Shown here: positions 35,627-45,600 of the stretch, piece by piece
Layout of the letters: each line of letters begins with the position of its first letter
How positions within the stretch are numbered: position 1 is the stretch's first letter
Notes under the pieces: generated by a model
The model's database searches: none
What the model was told of the DNA's origin: nothing
The model's input: the letters and a program-made list of their open reading frames with translations, nothing else
Translations under genes and position numbers: made by a program
NCBI GenBank assembly: GCA_965659005.1
Contig: CBFHVG010000052.1
Location: 34,744-98,743, forward strand
Reading direction: 5' to 3'
Source of the DNA: CAYPTY01 sp965659005
GTDB lineage: Bacteria > Bacteroidota > Rhodothermia > Balneolales > Balneolaceae
DNA: 64,000 nucleotides

Positions 35627-36613
35627 ATGTATTTCAACTCCATACTAGATACAATAGGCAATACGCCTCTCATCAAACTGAATAAGGTTACAAAAGGTTA
35701 TAGTGGAACCATCCTTGTTAAAGTAGAATACTTCAATCCCGGTCAGAGTATCAAAGATCGAATAGGTATTAAAATGATTGAAGACGCTGAAGCCCAAGGA
35801 TTAATCAAGCCCGGAGGTACAATTATAGAGGGTACTTCAGGTAATACAGGAATGGGACTGGCTCTAGCTGCAATTATTAAGGGATATAAGTGCATTTTTA
35901 CAACTACAGATAAGCAAAGTAAATCAAAAGTAGATTTATTGAGAGCATTAGGTGCCGAAGTTCAGGTTTGTCCAACTAATGTAGAGCCAGATGATCCCAG
36001 ATCATATTACTCTGTCGCAAAACGTTTGAGTGAAGAAATACCTAATTCATATTACCCTAATCAGTATGATAACCCAAGTAACACTGAGGCACATTATTTG
36101 ACAACCGGCCCAGAAATTTGGGAGCAGACTGATAAGCAAATCACACATTATGTTGCTGGTATGGGTACAGGAGGAACCATCACCGGAGTTGGAAAGTATT
36201 TGAAGGAGCAGAATGCGGAAATTAAGGTGATTGGTATAGATAGCGTTGGTTCTGTGTATAAAAAGTATTTCGAAACCGGTGAATTCGACAAGAACGAAAT
36301 TAAGCCGTACATGACAGAAGGAATAGGTGAAGACATCATTCCAGGAACTATCAATTTCGATTATGTAGATCATGTACTTCAGGTTAATGATGAGGACTCA
36401 GCAATCATGACACGAAGAATGGCTAAAGAGGAGGGTTTATTCATCGGTTGGTCCTGTGGCGCAGCGGTTGCTGGAGCTCTTAACTACCTAGATGAGCATC
36501 CAATGAAGGATGATGAAACTATGGTTATCATACTGCCCGACAGTGGAACACGTTATGTTTCAAAAGTGTATAATGATGACTGGATGCAAGAACAAGGATT
36601 TTCAGAACAGTAA
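35627..36613 (+). CDS. Cysteine synthase / cystathionine beta-synthase-like PLP enzyme
   Basis: A fold-type II pyridoxal-phosphate enzyme making cysteine from O-acetylserine and sulfide, or cystathionine from homocysteine and serine. The 328-residue protein has IGNTPLIKLNKV, the PLP lysine in NPGQSIKDRIGIKMIEDAE, the substrate loop EGTSGNTGMGLALAA, the phosphate cup GMGTGGTITGVGKYLKE, and LPDSGTRYVSKVY. TDKQSKSKVDLLRALGAEV and YPNQYDNPSNTEAHYLTTGPEIW are closer to CBS-type enzymes than to CysK, but there is no C-terminal CBS-domain pair. ATG start, own candidate promoter, 12 bases before the DUF3467 gene. Confidence 0.85.
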   Translation: MYFNSILDTIGNTPLIKLNKVTKGYSGTILVKVEYFNPGQSIKDRIGIKMIEDAEAQGLIKPGGTIIEGTSGNTGMGLALAAIIKGYKCIFTTTDKQSKSKVDLLRALGAEVQVCPTNVEPDDPRSYYSVAKRLSEEIPNSYYPNQYDNPSNTEAHYLTTGPEIWEQTDKQITHYVAGMGTGGTITGVGKYLKEQNAEIKVIGIDSVGSVYKKYFETGEFDKNEIKPYMTEGIGEDIIPGTINFDYVDHVLQVNDEDSAIMTRRMAKEEGLFIGWSCGAAVAGALNYLDEHPMKDDETMVIILPDSGTRYVSKVYNDDWMQEQGFSEQ

Positions 36614-36625
36614 AGAAGGAAGAAT

Positions 36626-36946
36626 ATGTCGCAGCAAGACCCGAACAACCCGAACCAACAGATGGAAATTGAGCTTAAGGAAGATGAAGCAACCGGTACC
36701 TATTCCAATCTAGCAATGATCACCCATTCACCATCCGAATTTATTCTGGATTTTATTGCTGTTATGCCCGGCGTACCTAAAGCCAAAGTTTTAAAAAGAA
36801 TGATTCTTACACCAGATCACGCGAAAAGATTAGCTGCCGCACTTCAGGACAATGTGAATCGCTATGAAAATGAGCACGGCGAAATTAAGGCAACTAAACA
36901 GAAAGTGGATATTCCCATGTATATGGGACCAAAAGCCGAAGCTTAA
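36626..36946 (+). CDS. DUF3467 domain-containing protein
   Basis: A 106-residue cytoplasmic protein. The core TYSNLAMITHSPSEFILDFIAVMPGVPKAKVLKRMILTPDHAKRLAAALQDNVNRYEN (given in shorter parts here: TYSNLAMITHSPSEF, FIAVMPGVPKAKV, TPDHAKRLAAALQDN) matches DUF3467, a small family of unknown function. The N-terminal 20 residues are low-complexity N/P/Q. It starts 12 bases after the cysteine synthase-like gene and is probably on the same transcript. It converges on lptG with one base between the stops. Confidence 0.85.
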   Translation: MSQQDPNNPNQQMEIELKEDEATGTYSNLAMITHSPSEFILDFIAVMPGVPKAKVLKRMILTPDHAKRLAAALQDNVNRYENEHGEIKATKQKVDIPMYMGPKAEA

Positions 36947-36947
36947 T

Positions 36948-38021
36948 TTACTTTGGTGATCTGAAGAGCAAAATTATAGCTACCAGAAAGAAAAGTCCGT
37001 GAGGAGTAAAGGCGGCAAATGCCGGATCCAGTACACCGGAGTGGCCAAAGGGTTCTACAATTTTCATTAATGAGAGATATAGAAAACTAATAACGAGGCC
37101 CATCGCTATTGTAAATCCCTTTCCACCTTTTCGTTTTGTGGCAGCAATTACAAATCCTATCATGATTACAATTATCATTGAAAAGGGATAGACTAACCTT
37201 CCATAAAATTGAACCCTGGGCATATCTATACCACCTGCACCGCTTCGTTCTATTGAAGCGATATAATCTCTGGCTTCAACATAGGTAAGTTGATAAATAT
37301 CCGAAGTTGATCTTGCCAGATCCTGAGGGAATACATTTAATGTGGTATCAATACTACTGATATATTTCTGCTCATATGTGGAGTCAGCAAATATTTTGTC
37401 ATTAACGCCTTCGAAGTACCATTTACCTTCATTCCAAGTCATTCTGGAAGCTGAAATACTACGTACCAACTGATCACCTTCCATATCATAAAGTTCTACT
37501 CTGTAAGCAACATTATTATTCTGATCGAAGTAGTTAACCTTAAGGGTAGAAGTAGGACTTAATTGTCTGTATATATCGGCTTTATCAACTTTTTCTGACT
37601 TCTTTTTGATATAGCGTTTTTCAAAAGCTATACGCTTAGCATTCGATTTTGGAATGAGATTCGAATCGATGGCACTTAGACTAAAGCTACATATTATCCC
37701 AAAAATCATGTATGGTACCAACAACCTGTACATGCTAACACCAGCGGCATATAAGGAAGAAATCTCCAGGCGATCTGCCATTTGGGATGTAACAAAGAGG
37801 CAAGCGGTGAAAACTGCAACTGGGATCACAAGCCGTATCATTTCCGGGATATAATTCAGATAGTATTGCCCCCAAATCTCAGCCATAGTGGCGCCCAAAT
37901 CAGTAAAATCGTCACTATTTTCAGAGAAATCTATAATGATGAAAATGAATATCAGCACTATCAATGAAAAGATAGTAATGGCCATCAAACGTGTAAATAT
38001 GTAGCGGTCAATATTCTTCAT
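36948..38021 (-). CDS. LptF/LptG family permease (LPS export, shorter subunit, LptG-like)
   Basis: LptF and LptG form the inner-membrane core that extracts lipopolysaccharide and passes it to LptC. The 357-residue protein has the fold: three N-terminal helices in DRYIFTRLMAITIFSLIVLIFIF and later segments, a periplasmic jellyroll-like middle (about residues 130-265), and three closing helices. The GVSMYRLLVPYM segment is the conserved coupling region for LptB. It overlaps the longer partner gene by 4 bases. No lptB, lptA or lptC is in the window. Confidence 0.9.
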   Translation of the reverse strand: MKNIDRYIFTRLMAITIFSLIVLIFIFIIIDFSENSDDFTDLGATMAEIWGQYYLNYIPEMIRLVIPVAVFTACLFVTSQMADRLEISSLYAAGVSMYRLLVPYMIFGIICSFSLSAIDSNLIPKSNAKRIAFEKRYIKKKSEKVDKADIYRQLSPTSTLKVNYFDQNNNVAYRVELYDMEGDQLVRSISASRMTWNEGKWYFEGVNDKIFADSTYEQKYISSIDTTLNVFPQDLARSTSDIYQLTYVEARDYIASIERSGAGGIDMPRVQFYGRLVYPFSMIIVIMIGFVIAATKRKGGKGFTIAMGLVISFLYLSLMKIVEPFGHSGVLDPAFAAFTPHGLFFLVAIILLFRSPK

Positions 38022-39433
38022 TTGGATAATAACCGACTAAATTTAAACCGGGTATTTAGTTGAATAATTAAAGCTATTCCAATTATGGAAAAAATAATAT
38101 TAAAGAACCACATACCTACAAAAGGAGTAATAAACAGTCTATCAGCTAGTTTCTCACCCTGAATCAGGGATACCCAGTAAAGTGTAAGTATTCCCGCGCT
38201 AATCAATGCAGCAACACCAAGGTTGCCTTTCTTAGTCATAATACCGATTGGGGCTCCAAGTAAGACGAAAACAATACAGGCGAAGGGTATAGCCAGTTTT
38301 TTATGAACCTCTACTAAATATTTCGATATACGTTTTTTTCTCCATTCAATATTGGTGAGACCTTTCTCAATACTCAGTTTGTAACTCCTAAGCTCATCTT
38401 TTGAGTTATTGAGTGTGGGCTTAGCCCGTTCTAACTTCTTAATGTAATTGGTTGCAATATATTTGCTTTTAAAAGCCAGAGAATCGTCAGTGGATGTATT
38501 ATTCAGAAAAGTTTCCGGGATTTCCATCTCTATGAAGTCTTGATCATAGATATAGACTTCACTATCAGTAATTTTAAGCCTTTCTTTCTCAATTACATTT
38601 TCAAGAGAGTCCACAACAACCAACATCGCCTGAGCCCTCATTGTTCGGTCACTTCGGCTCCTTTCTTTAGGATTAGACCTTGAAAAACTCAATTCTGATA
38701 AATCAAAAGACATCCTATAATTGTCGAATGTTGATTTCTCTATTAATTCACTTCCATCCCTTGCTCTGCTGTGAAACTGTGTTGATGTACCATTATATAG
38801 ATTGAGTGTGAGTAAAATTTCGCTCTCACTTTTTAAATAACCTCTCTCTGCTTTGATAATAGCTCGATTGCGATTTCCAGTAGGTTGTTGATAAAGAGTA
38901 ACATCGTAAAGGGAATCACTTTCGTTGTCTATTTCTTTCACCAAAAAAGTATAACCTGCAATTCCATCGTAGTAAATGTTCTCTTTCAAATCGAATCCAG
39001 GTTTTTTTAAACGTATATCAATGAACAAAGATCTTGCCTTATGATTCGATTCAGGTAACACATTATTACTAAAGTAGGTCAAAAAAGCAGCAAGTAGGAT
39101 AGAGGTTAATATAACTGGCATCATCATGTTCAGAGGGCTGACTCCTGATGCTCTAAGTGCAGTTAATTCATTTAGTTCAGAGAATTTACCAAATGCCATA
39201 AGTGTAGATACAAGAACAGCCATAGGTCCTGCCAAAACCACCATATAAGCTAAGTTGGTAAGTATGAGTTCAATAATCACTAAAAAAGGCAGACCCTTTC
39301 CAACCAACTTATCAATGTTGAGAATGAGGAACTGCATAAGCAGGAGGAACATCAAAGTGAAGAAGCAAAAGAGGAAGGGTCCTATATGCTTTTTCAATAA
39401 ATCGATCTGTAGACTATTGAGACTAAATCTCAT
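38018..39433 (-). CDS. LptF/LptG family permease (LPS export, longer subunit)
   Basis: The 471-residue partner starts LQIDLLKKHIGPFLFCFFTLMFLLLMQFLI and has the coupling segment FGKFSELNELTALRASGVSPLNMM, conserved in LptF/LptG. Six membrane helices flank a periplasmic domain enlarged by a helical insertion of about 100 residues (DSLENVIEKERL through LSIEKGLTNIEW), usual in Bacteroidota members. Which protein is F and which is G is uncertain. It overlaps the downstream partner by 4 bases and is divergent from sprA across 220 bases. Confidence 0.88.
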   Translation of the reverse strand: MRFSLNSLQIDLLKKHIGPFLFCFFTLMFLLLMQFLILNIDKLVGKGLPFLVIIELILTNLAYMVVLAGPMAVLVSTLMAFGKFSELNELTALRASGVSPLNMMMPVILTSILLAAFLTYFSNNVLPESNHKARSLFIDIRLKKPGFDLKENIYYDGIAGYTFLVKEIDNESDSLYDVTLYQQPTGNRNRAIIKAERGYLKSESEILLTLNLYNGTSTQFHSRARDGSELIEKSTFDNYRMSFDLSELSFSRSNPKERSRSDRTMRAQAMLVVVDSLENVIEKERLKITDSEVYIYDQDFIEMEIPETFLNNTSTDDSLAFKSKYIATNYIKKLERAKPTLNNSKDELRSYKLSIEKGLTNIEWRKKRISKYLVEVHKKLAIPFACIVFVLLGAPIGIMTKKGNLGVAALISAGILTLYWVSLIQGEKLADRLFITPFVGMWFFNIIFSIIGIALIIQLNTRFKFSRLLSK

Positions 39434-39653
39434 AAATAAAATGAATTCTTAACATACTATCGACGAAATACGAACGTAAATCGAATGTATTATAACATTT
39501 TGATAAAAAACTATACTTAATTAGTTTCCAACATACTAAATAAAACGGTATACTCGACACCTTCTATTACCCTGTTAAATAATATCAAAGATCAGCCTAT
39601 CGCATAAAGCTACCAACGCTAAACTTTAAAGCTTCTAGCTTATTTAATCTCAG

Positions 39654-42600
39654 GTGAAGTTTATTAAATCGGTATTACACGTTAGTGTTTTGCTAATGGT
39701 GTTGGTATTGGGTGCATTCAATGTGTCTGTAGCTCAGGTTGGTCAGTCCAGCTCTGTTCAGACAATTTCTGTGTCTGACACAGTTGATGTTCAACTAATT
39801 CAACCCAAAATCAAAGCTCGCAGCCTGGTAAGCATATTCAATCGCCTGCCTGAGAATTCTATGTATTACATCAGGCTAAATGAGGAAAGAGAGGAAGTTG
39901 TATGGGATTCGCTTGGTAATTATACAATTAGCCAGGAACTATTTGGTTTCGATGTATTTCTACCTCAAAAAGTAAATTTTGAAGAATTTACGGCTCTTAA
40001 AAAGGCACAACAGATTGAAAATAATTTCAATGCTCTTGTTACGGAAATCAGAACTGAGGAACAGGAAAAAAGAGGCTTACTTGACTTTAAAATCAATATA
40101 CCGTCCGGTAAGAATTCAGCATTTACGACAATATTTGGTAAGCCTGAAGTAAATCTTAGAGTAAATGGTACTGCAAATTTGAATGTTGGTGCCAATATTC
40201 AAAAAATAGATGACCCCTCTATACCGCCTGATCAGCAGACCAGAGTAGACCCAACTTTTGATCAAAACCTGAAGCTAAACATACAGGGAACAATAGGGGA
40301 CAAACTTACTATTTCAACTGACTGGGATACCGAAAGGAATCTGGACTTTCAGAACAGACTAAATATCATCTATCAGGGCTACGAAGATGAAATTATCAAG
40401 ACTGTGGAGCTCGGAAACGTATCCATGGAAACAGGAAACTCCCTTGTTAGAGGTGGTGGGGCACTCTTTGGGATAAAATCAGTTGCTGAATTAGGCAACC
40501 TTAGACTTACAACAGTTGTATCACAACAACAAGGACAGGGTAATTCTCAAACCATTAGTGGTGGTTCTCAAGAACTCCCAATCCTTTTAAGACCAGCATC
40601 TTACGATCATAACCGTCATTATTTTCTGGATTTCTACAACCGTCAGGAATTCGAGAACCTAATGTCTAATCCACAGCAAATTGGTCAGGCCTATCAAATA
40701 GCTGAATTTGAACTCTACCTGAGAAGAGGGGACAATTCACAGCCTGACCAAAATGCTATTCGTGCTGTTTCATTAGTGGATCTTGGGGTTAATGATCTTG
40801 GGAATGGTAACTATGGTCTCCCAAACAATGATTTTGACCGCTTTTTGGATAGTGATTTTGCACCATACAGAGATCCTGCGGTCAGTATTTCCAGTGAAAA
40901 TCTGGGAGTTCAGGATCAGGAATTTGATGCAGGCCTCTATGAGCGACTTATAGAAGGCGTGGACTATACCCTAAACCGTGGCCCTGGTTACATCTCCATG
41001 AAAAGGGTTTTAAATCCAAATGATGTACTTGCGGTTGCTTATACCTATGCATCAGGGACTCAAAACATTCAAGTTGGTGAATTGGCAAACGTTGGTGATG
41101 AAAGAATCTTCCTTAAGATGCTTCGCTTGAATAACGCTCGTTCCAATAACCCAACATTCCCATTGGAAATGAGAAACATTTACTCTTTGGGTGTCACAGG
41201 TGTTACACAGGATGGTTTGTCGCTTACTGTTGAGTTTGTTGAGGGAAATATTGCTCAGGAGCGTCTTCCTGGTAGAAGTCAAACTTTGCTACAAGATCTA
41301 GGTCTGGATAGGGTAAACGTTGAGCGAGCTCTTATTCCAGATAACCAAATTGATTTTATTGGTTCAATATTGAATGCAGCAGATGGGCGAGTAATTTTCC
41401 CATATCTGGAACCATTTGGGTCCAGACTGGATGAAATTCTTACAGATGCTGGAATCGAGGATGCTGAGCGTGAGCGAATAGTTTATTCTGAACTTTATGA
41501 TCCAAACCTGTCACAAGCTCAGGCGGAAACGAGATCAGAGAATAATTTTTACCGATTATCAGGTGTTTCAAAAGGTGGTGTTTCTGGATCATATTTACTC
41601 GGATTTGGTCTTGTTGAAGGTTCTGTACGGGTAACAGCAAATGGATCACAACTTGTAGAGGATGTCGATTTTGAAGTCGATTACTCGTTTGGTCAGCTTA
41701 CAATATTGAATGATCGATATCTGGCAGCAGGGCAGGAAATAAATATCGAATATGAAAGCAATCAGTTAACTGTTATAGGTCAGAAGAATTTCACTGGTGT
41801 AAGAGCTGAATATAGTCTAAGTGATAATGTCCAGATCGGTTCAACTTTCTTCAGATTAAAAGAACAACCCCTTTCGGATAAAATTAGAATTGGTTCAGAA
41901 CCAATTAATAACACGGTATTAGGTTTAGATGCCAGCGGTAACTTCGATACACCATGGTTGACAAGGGCTATAGATAAAGTACCGTTACTTCAGACTAAAG
42001 AGCCATCCCGAATCACATTTAGTGGTGAGTTTGCTCAGTTACGTCCTGGTGTTGCACAAACTAATGCAGTAGAAGATGCGATTCGCAGGGGTGACTTGTT
42101 TAAGGACGAAGAGCAGGGTTTGGTTTTTATCGATGATTTTGAAGGCGCTGAAGTAAATATCAGCTTCCTTTCACCATCAAGATGGAGTTTAGCTTCAGCT
42201 CCAGCCGCTGTTCCAGGCATTGATGTGAATTACTTTATGCAAAATGATTTTGATCCCGCTTTACCTGATCAGTCGCTAAATGCCAGAACTTTGAGATCTG
42301 ATTTCAGATCTCAATTCTCCTGGTACAGTATTCCACGTACAATTTCTGGTGTGAGTCTATCTGATGTTCCGGATGAAGCCAGATTGATTAGCGTTCAGGA
42401 AGTATTCCCAGGGAGAGAAACCAATAACCCGAATGATCAGATACTGACCACGCTTGATGTGTTTTATAATCCAGAATCCAGGGGACAGTATAACTACAAT
42501 ACAGACATCAAGAACCTTACTGAAAATGAAGCTGACAGGTTATGGGGTGGTATGACAGCTGTTGTTCCATTTGGCCAGGAAGATTTAACCCAAAATAATG

Positions 42601-45600
42601 TCGAATTTCTGGAATTCTGGGTTCAGTCTTTACTTCCCGACGGAAGAGATCCTACAGCTCAGGATCTGCTGGATTATGATGGTAAAATTTATCTGGATCT
42701 TGGAATTGTCTCTGAAGATATCGTACCCAACTCAAGACTGAACAGTGAGGACGGTTTGGCTACAGACTTGAATGATCTTATTCCCGATAGAGCTACTGAT
42801 AATGCCAGATCATATACTCCATCGAACCCACCTCCACCATTAAATCAGTTCTCAAATGCCAACAGAGATCTTGAGGATGTTGGTTTGGATGGTATGCCTA
42901 ACACAAATGGTTATGAAGGTGCAGGTGGCAGAATAGATGAGCAAACTGTATTCGCAGAATATATTGATAGTATGAGGTCGGTTTATGGGGAAGGAAGTGA
43001 AGAATTCGAGAGAATACTTGCCGATCCTTCAAATGATGATTACTTCTTCTTTACTGAATCTATCCTGGGTAACCTCCCACTTCAGGAGCGATTTTATCGT
43101 TTGTTCGGTTTTCATGAAGGAAACACGCCTGTTGCTGGTGGTGAGAAAAGAGCTATTACAAATCAGCCTGATAGTGAAGGTTTGAGAACATCTTCAATTC
43201 TGGAGCAAAGCGACCAGTATTATCAGTATGAAGTCGATTTCAATCCCGCTGATATTCCTAATCTTGTGATTGGCGCGCCAAATTCATTCATCGTTGATCA
43301 GATTGGAAGTGGAACTGATGTTCAAAGAAATAGATGGTATCAAATTCGAATCCCATTAAATGATTTTAAACGAAGAATAGGCGGGATTACAGATTTTCAG
43401 AATATCAGATATATACGATTATGGATGAGTGGTTATAAGAAACCGTTTACCATGCGTTTTGCCAGTTTTGAATTTGTTGGCTCTCAATGGCGAAAAGATG
43501 ACCAGCTTTCAGAATCGCAAGGTTCATCAGCAAGCTTTGAGATATCAACAATCAATATTGAAGAGAATGGGAGTCGTAAGCCTTTTCCATATAGACAGCC
43601 AATTGGTGCGATTAGAGCCGAAAACAGGGGGTCACAGCTTCAGGCACTAGCCAATGAGCAATCTATAGTTCTTGATGTAGAGAATCTGGGTCCTGGTGAA
43701 ATTCAGTTGATTGAAAGAATCTATCCTGGTGGTTTAAATCTTTTGAATTACAGTAACATGAGAATGTTTATCCATGGTGAAGGATTTGACCAAAGAGGTG
43801 ATGCAGAACTTGTAATGCGTTTCGGTATAGATTTAGAGAACAATTACTATGAATACCGCCAACCGGTTACACCATCCGATTTGAACTTTATTTTCAAAAG
43901 TTTTAATCAGGCAAATAATGCAGATCTAGAAGCAGAAGCTGAGCAAATCTGGTTATATGATCAGAATAGTATGAATATAGTTCTTTCAGCATTCAACCAG
44001 CTGAAACAGATCAGAGGTTCTATTGATGCACCAGAAAATGAGCGATTCGAAAGATCTGACCTGCTTACGGATGCTCCTCCTGGAGCAGTTGTGGTTATTA
44101 AGGGTAATCCTTCACTTGATAGGGTTTCAGAAATCGGTATGGGAATTCGAAACCCATATGATCCTTCAAATCCGGGACTTGGTGGAGTTCCAAATCTGAA
44201 TGCACAATTCTGGTTGAATGAATTAAGAGTATCAGGATTCGATGATCTTAAAGGTTGGGCAGCTAATGCAAAAGCCTCAGCAAAACTTGCCGATTTTGCC
44301 ACCATCAATGCAAATCTTACTCGTCAAACCAATGGTTTTGGTGGTCTTGAATCTAGATTGGGTCAACGCCGTCAATCAGAACAGTTAGGTTTAGATTTAA
44401 ACTCAACTGTCAACTTACATAAGCTTGTACCCGATCGATATGGATGGAATTTCCCTGTTTCTCTTTCTGCGCGTCAGTCAACAACAACACCTCGTTTCCT
44501 TCCAAATCAGGGTGATATTCGTTTAACAGACTTTGAACAGGCAACGAATGCAAGAGATGATATAACAGATACAGAGAAGAAGACCATCATTGACGAAACC
44601 ATTAGAAGTAGTCAAACTCATAATGAAAGCTATTCTGTTAACTTCTCTAACATCTCTAAAAGGAATTCACAGTCTAAAATTGCTCAATACACTATTGATA
44701 AGACTACAATAAACTATAACTATAGCGAGGGTAATAGTCGAAGCCCGGAGCTTTTATTTCAGGAAAACTGGAATTTCAATTCCTCAGTTAGATACAATCT
44801 CACATTCAGAAATGTAAAATTAGTTAGACCGTTTAACTTTACCAGAAACATCCCGGTTGCAAAAGCACTGGCCGGACTGCAACTGGGTGTTATGCCATCA
44901 TCCATAACAACATCAGCTTCACTAAATCGATCATATGATGAAAAAAGAAGGAGGTCACGTGAAAATAGTGATGGATTGCTAATCGAACAGGGCTTACAGC
45001 AAACCCATATCTTTAATCATGGGACTACATTTGGATTTAATTACAACCTGACTCAATCAATCCCTATGTCCTTCCAAACTAGCACGGGTTATGATCTATC
45101 TACTGCCGGTATTCAATCAAGGAATCAAACAGGAATTGACAGTACAGCATTTAAAGTGGTACCAACTTTTGATGTTGTAAAAAGTGTTATTTCGGATTCC
45201 TTAAAAGCCAGAAGGATTAATTACCGAGAAAGTTATACCACTTCATGGAGACCAAGATTTAATAGGATAAATGCCCTGAACTGGACATCCTATAACGCCA
45301 GTTATAGCGGGGGCTACCAATGGGTCAATAGTCCCAGAGGCTCTGATCTAGGAGCGAATGTTTCTAACAATTTCAGGCTAGATCATACCTTAAAACTTGA
45401 GATTAATAAGTTACTTGAACGTACCGCATTTCTGAAGAATCTGAAAAGTGCCGATAGAACAGCCTCACAGGAACGCTCACGTGAAAAAACCAGAAGGAAA
45501 ACTGCCCAGGAAAATGATACTGAGTATGAAGCACCACCACCTGATTTGTTCAAGGATGCAGGTTTCATTGGTAGAAAACTGGTTCTGGCAGCATTTAGCT

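Noticed and set aside
43961..44308. 115-codon minus-strand open frame inside sprA
   Set aside because: It lies antisense to a strongly conserved coding region of sprA and has no start context, signal or family match; it is a shadow of the sprA codon pattern.
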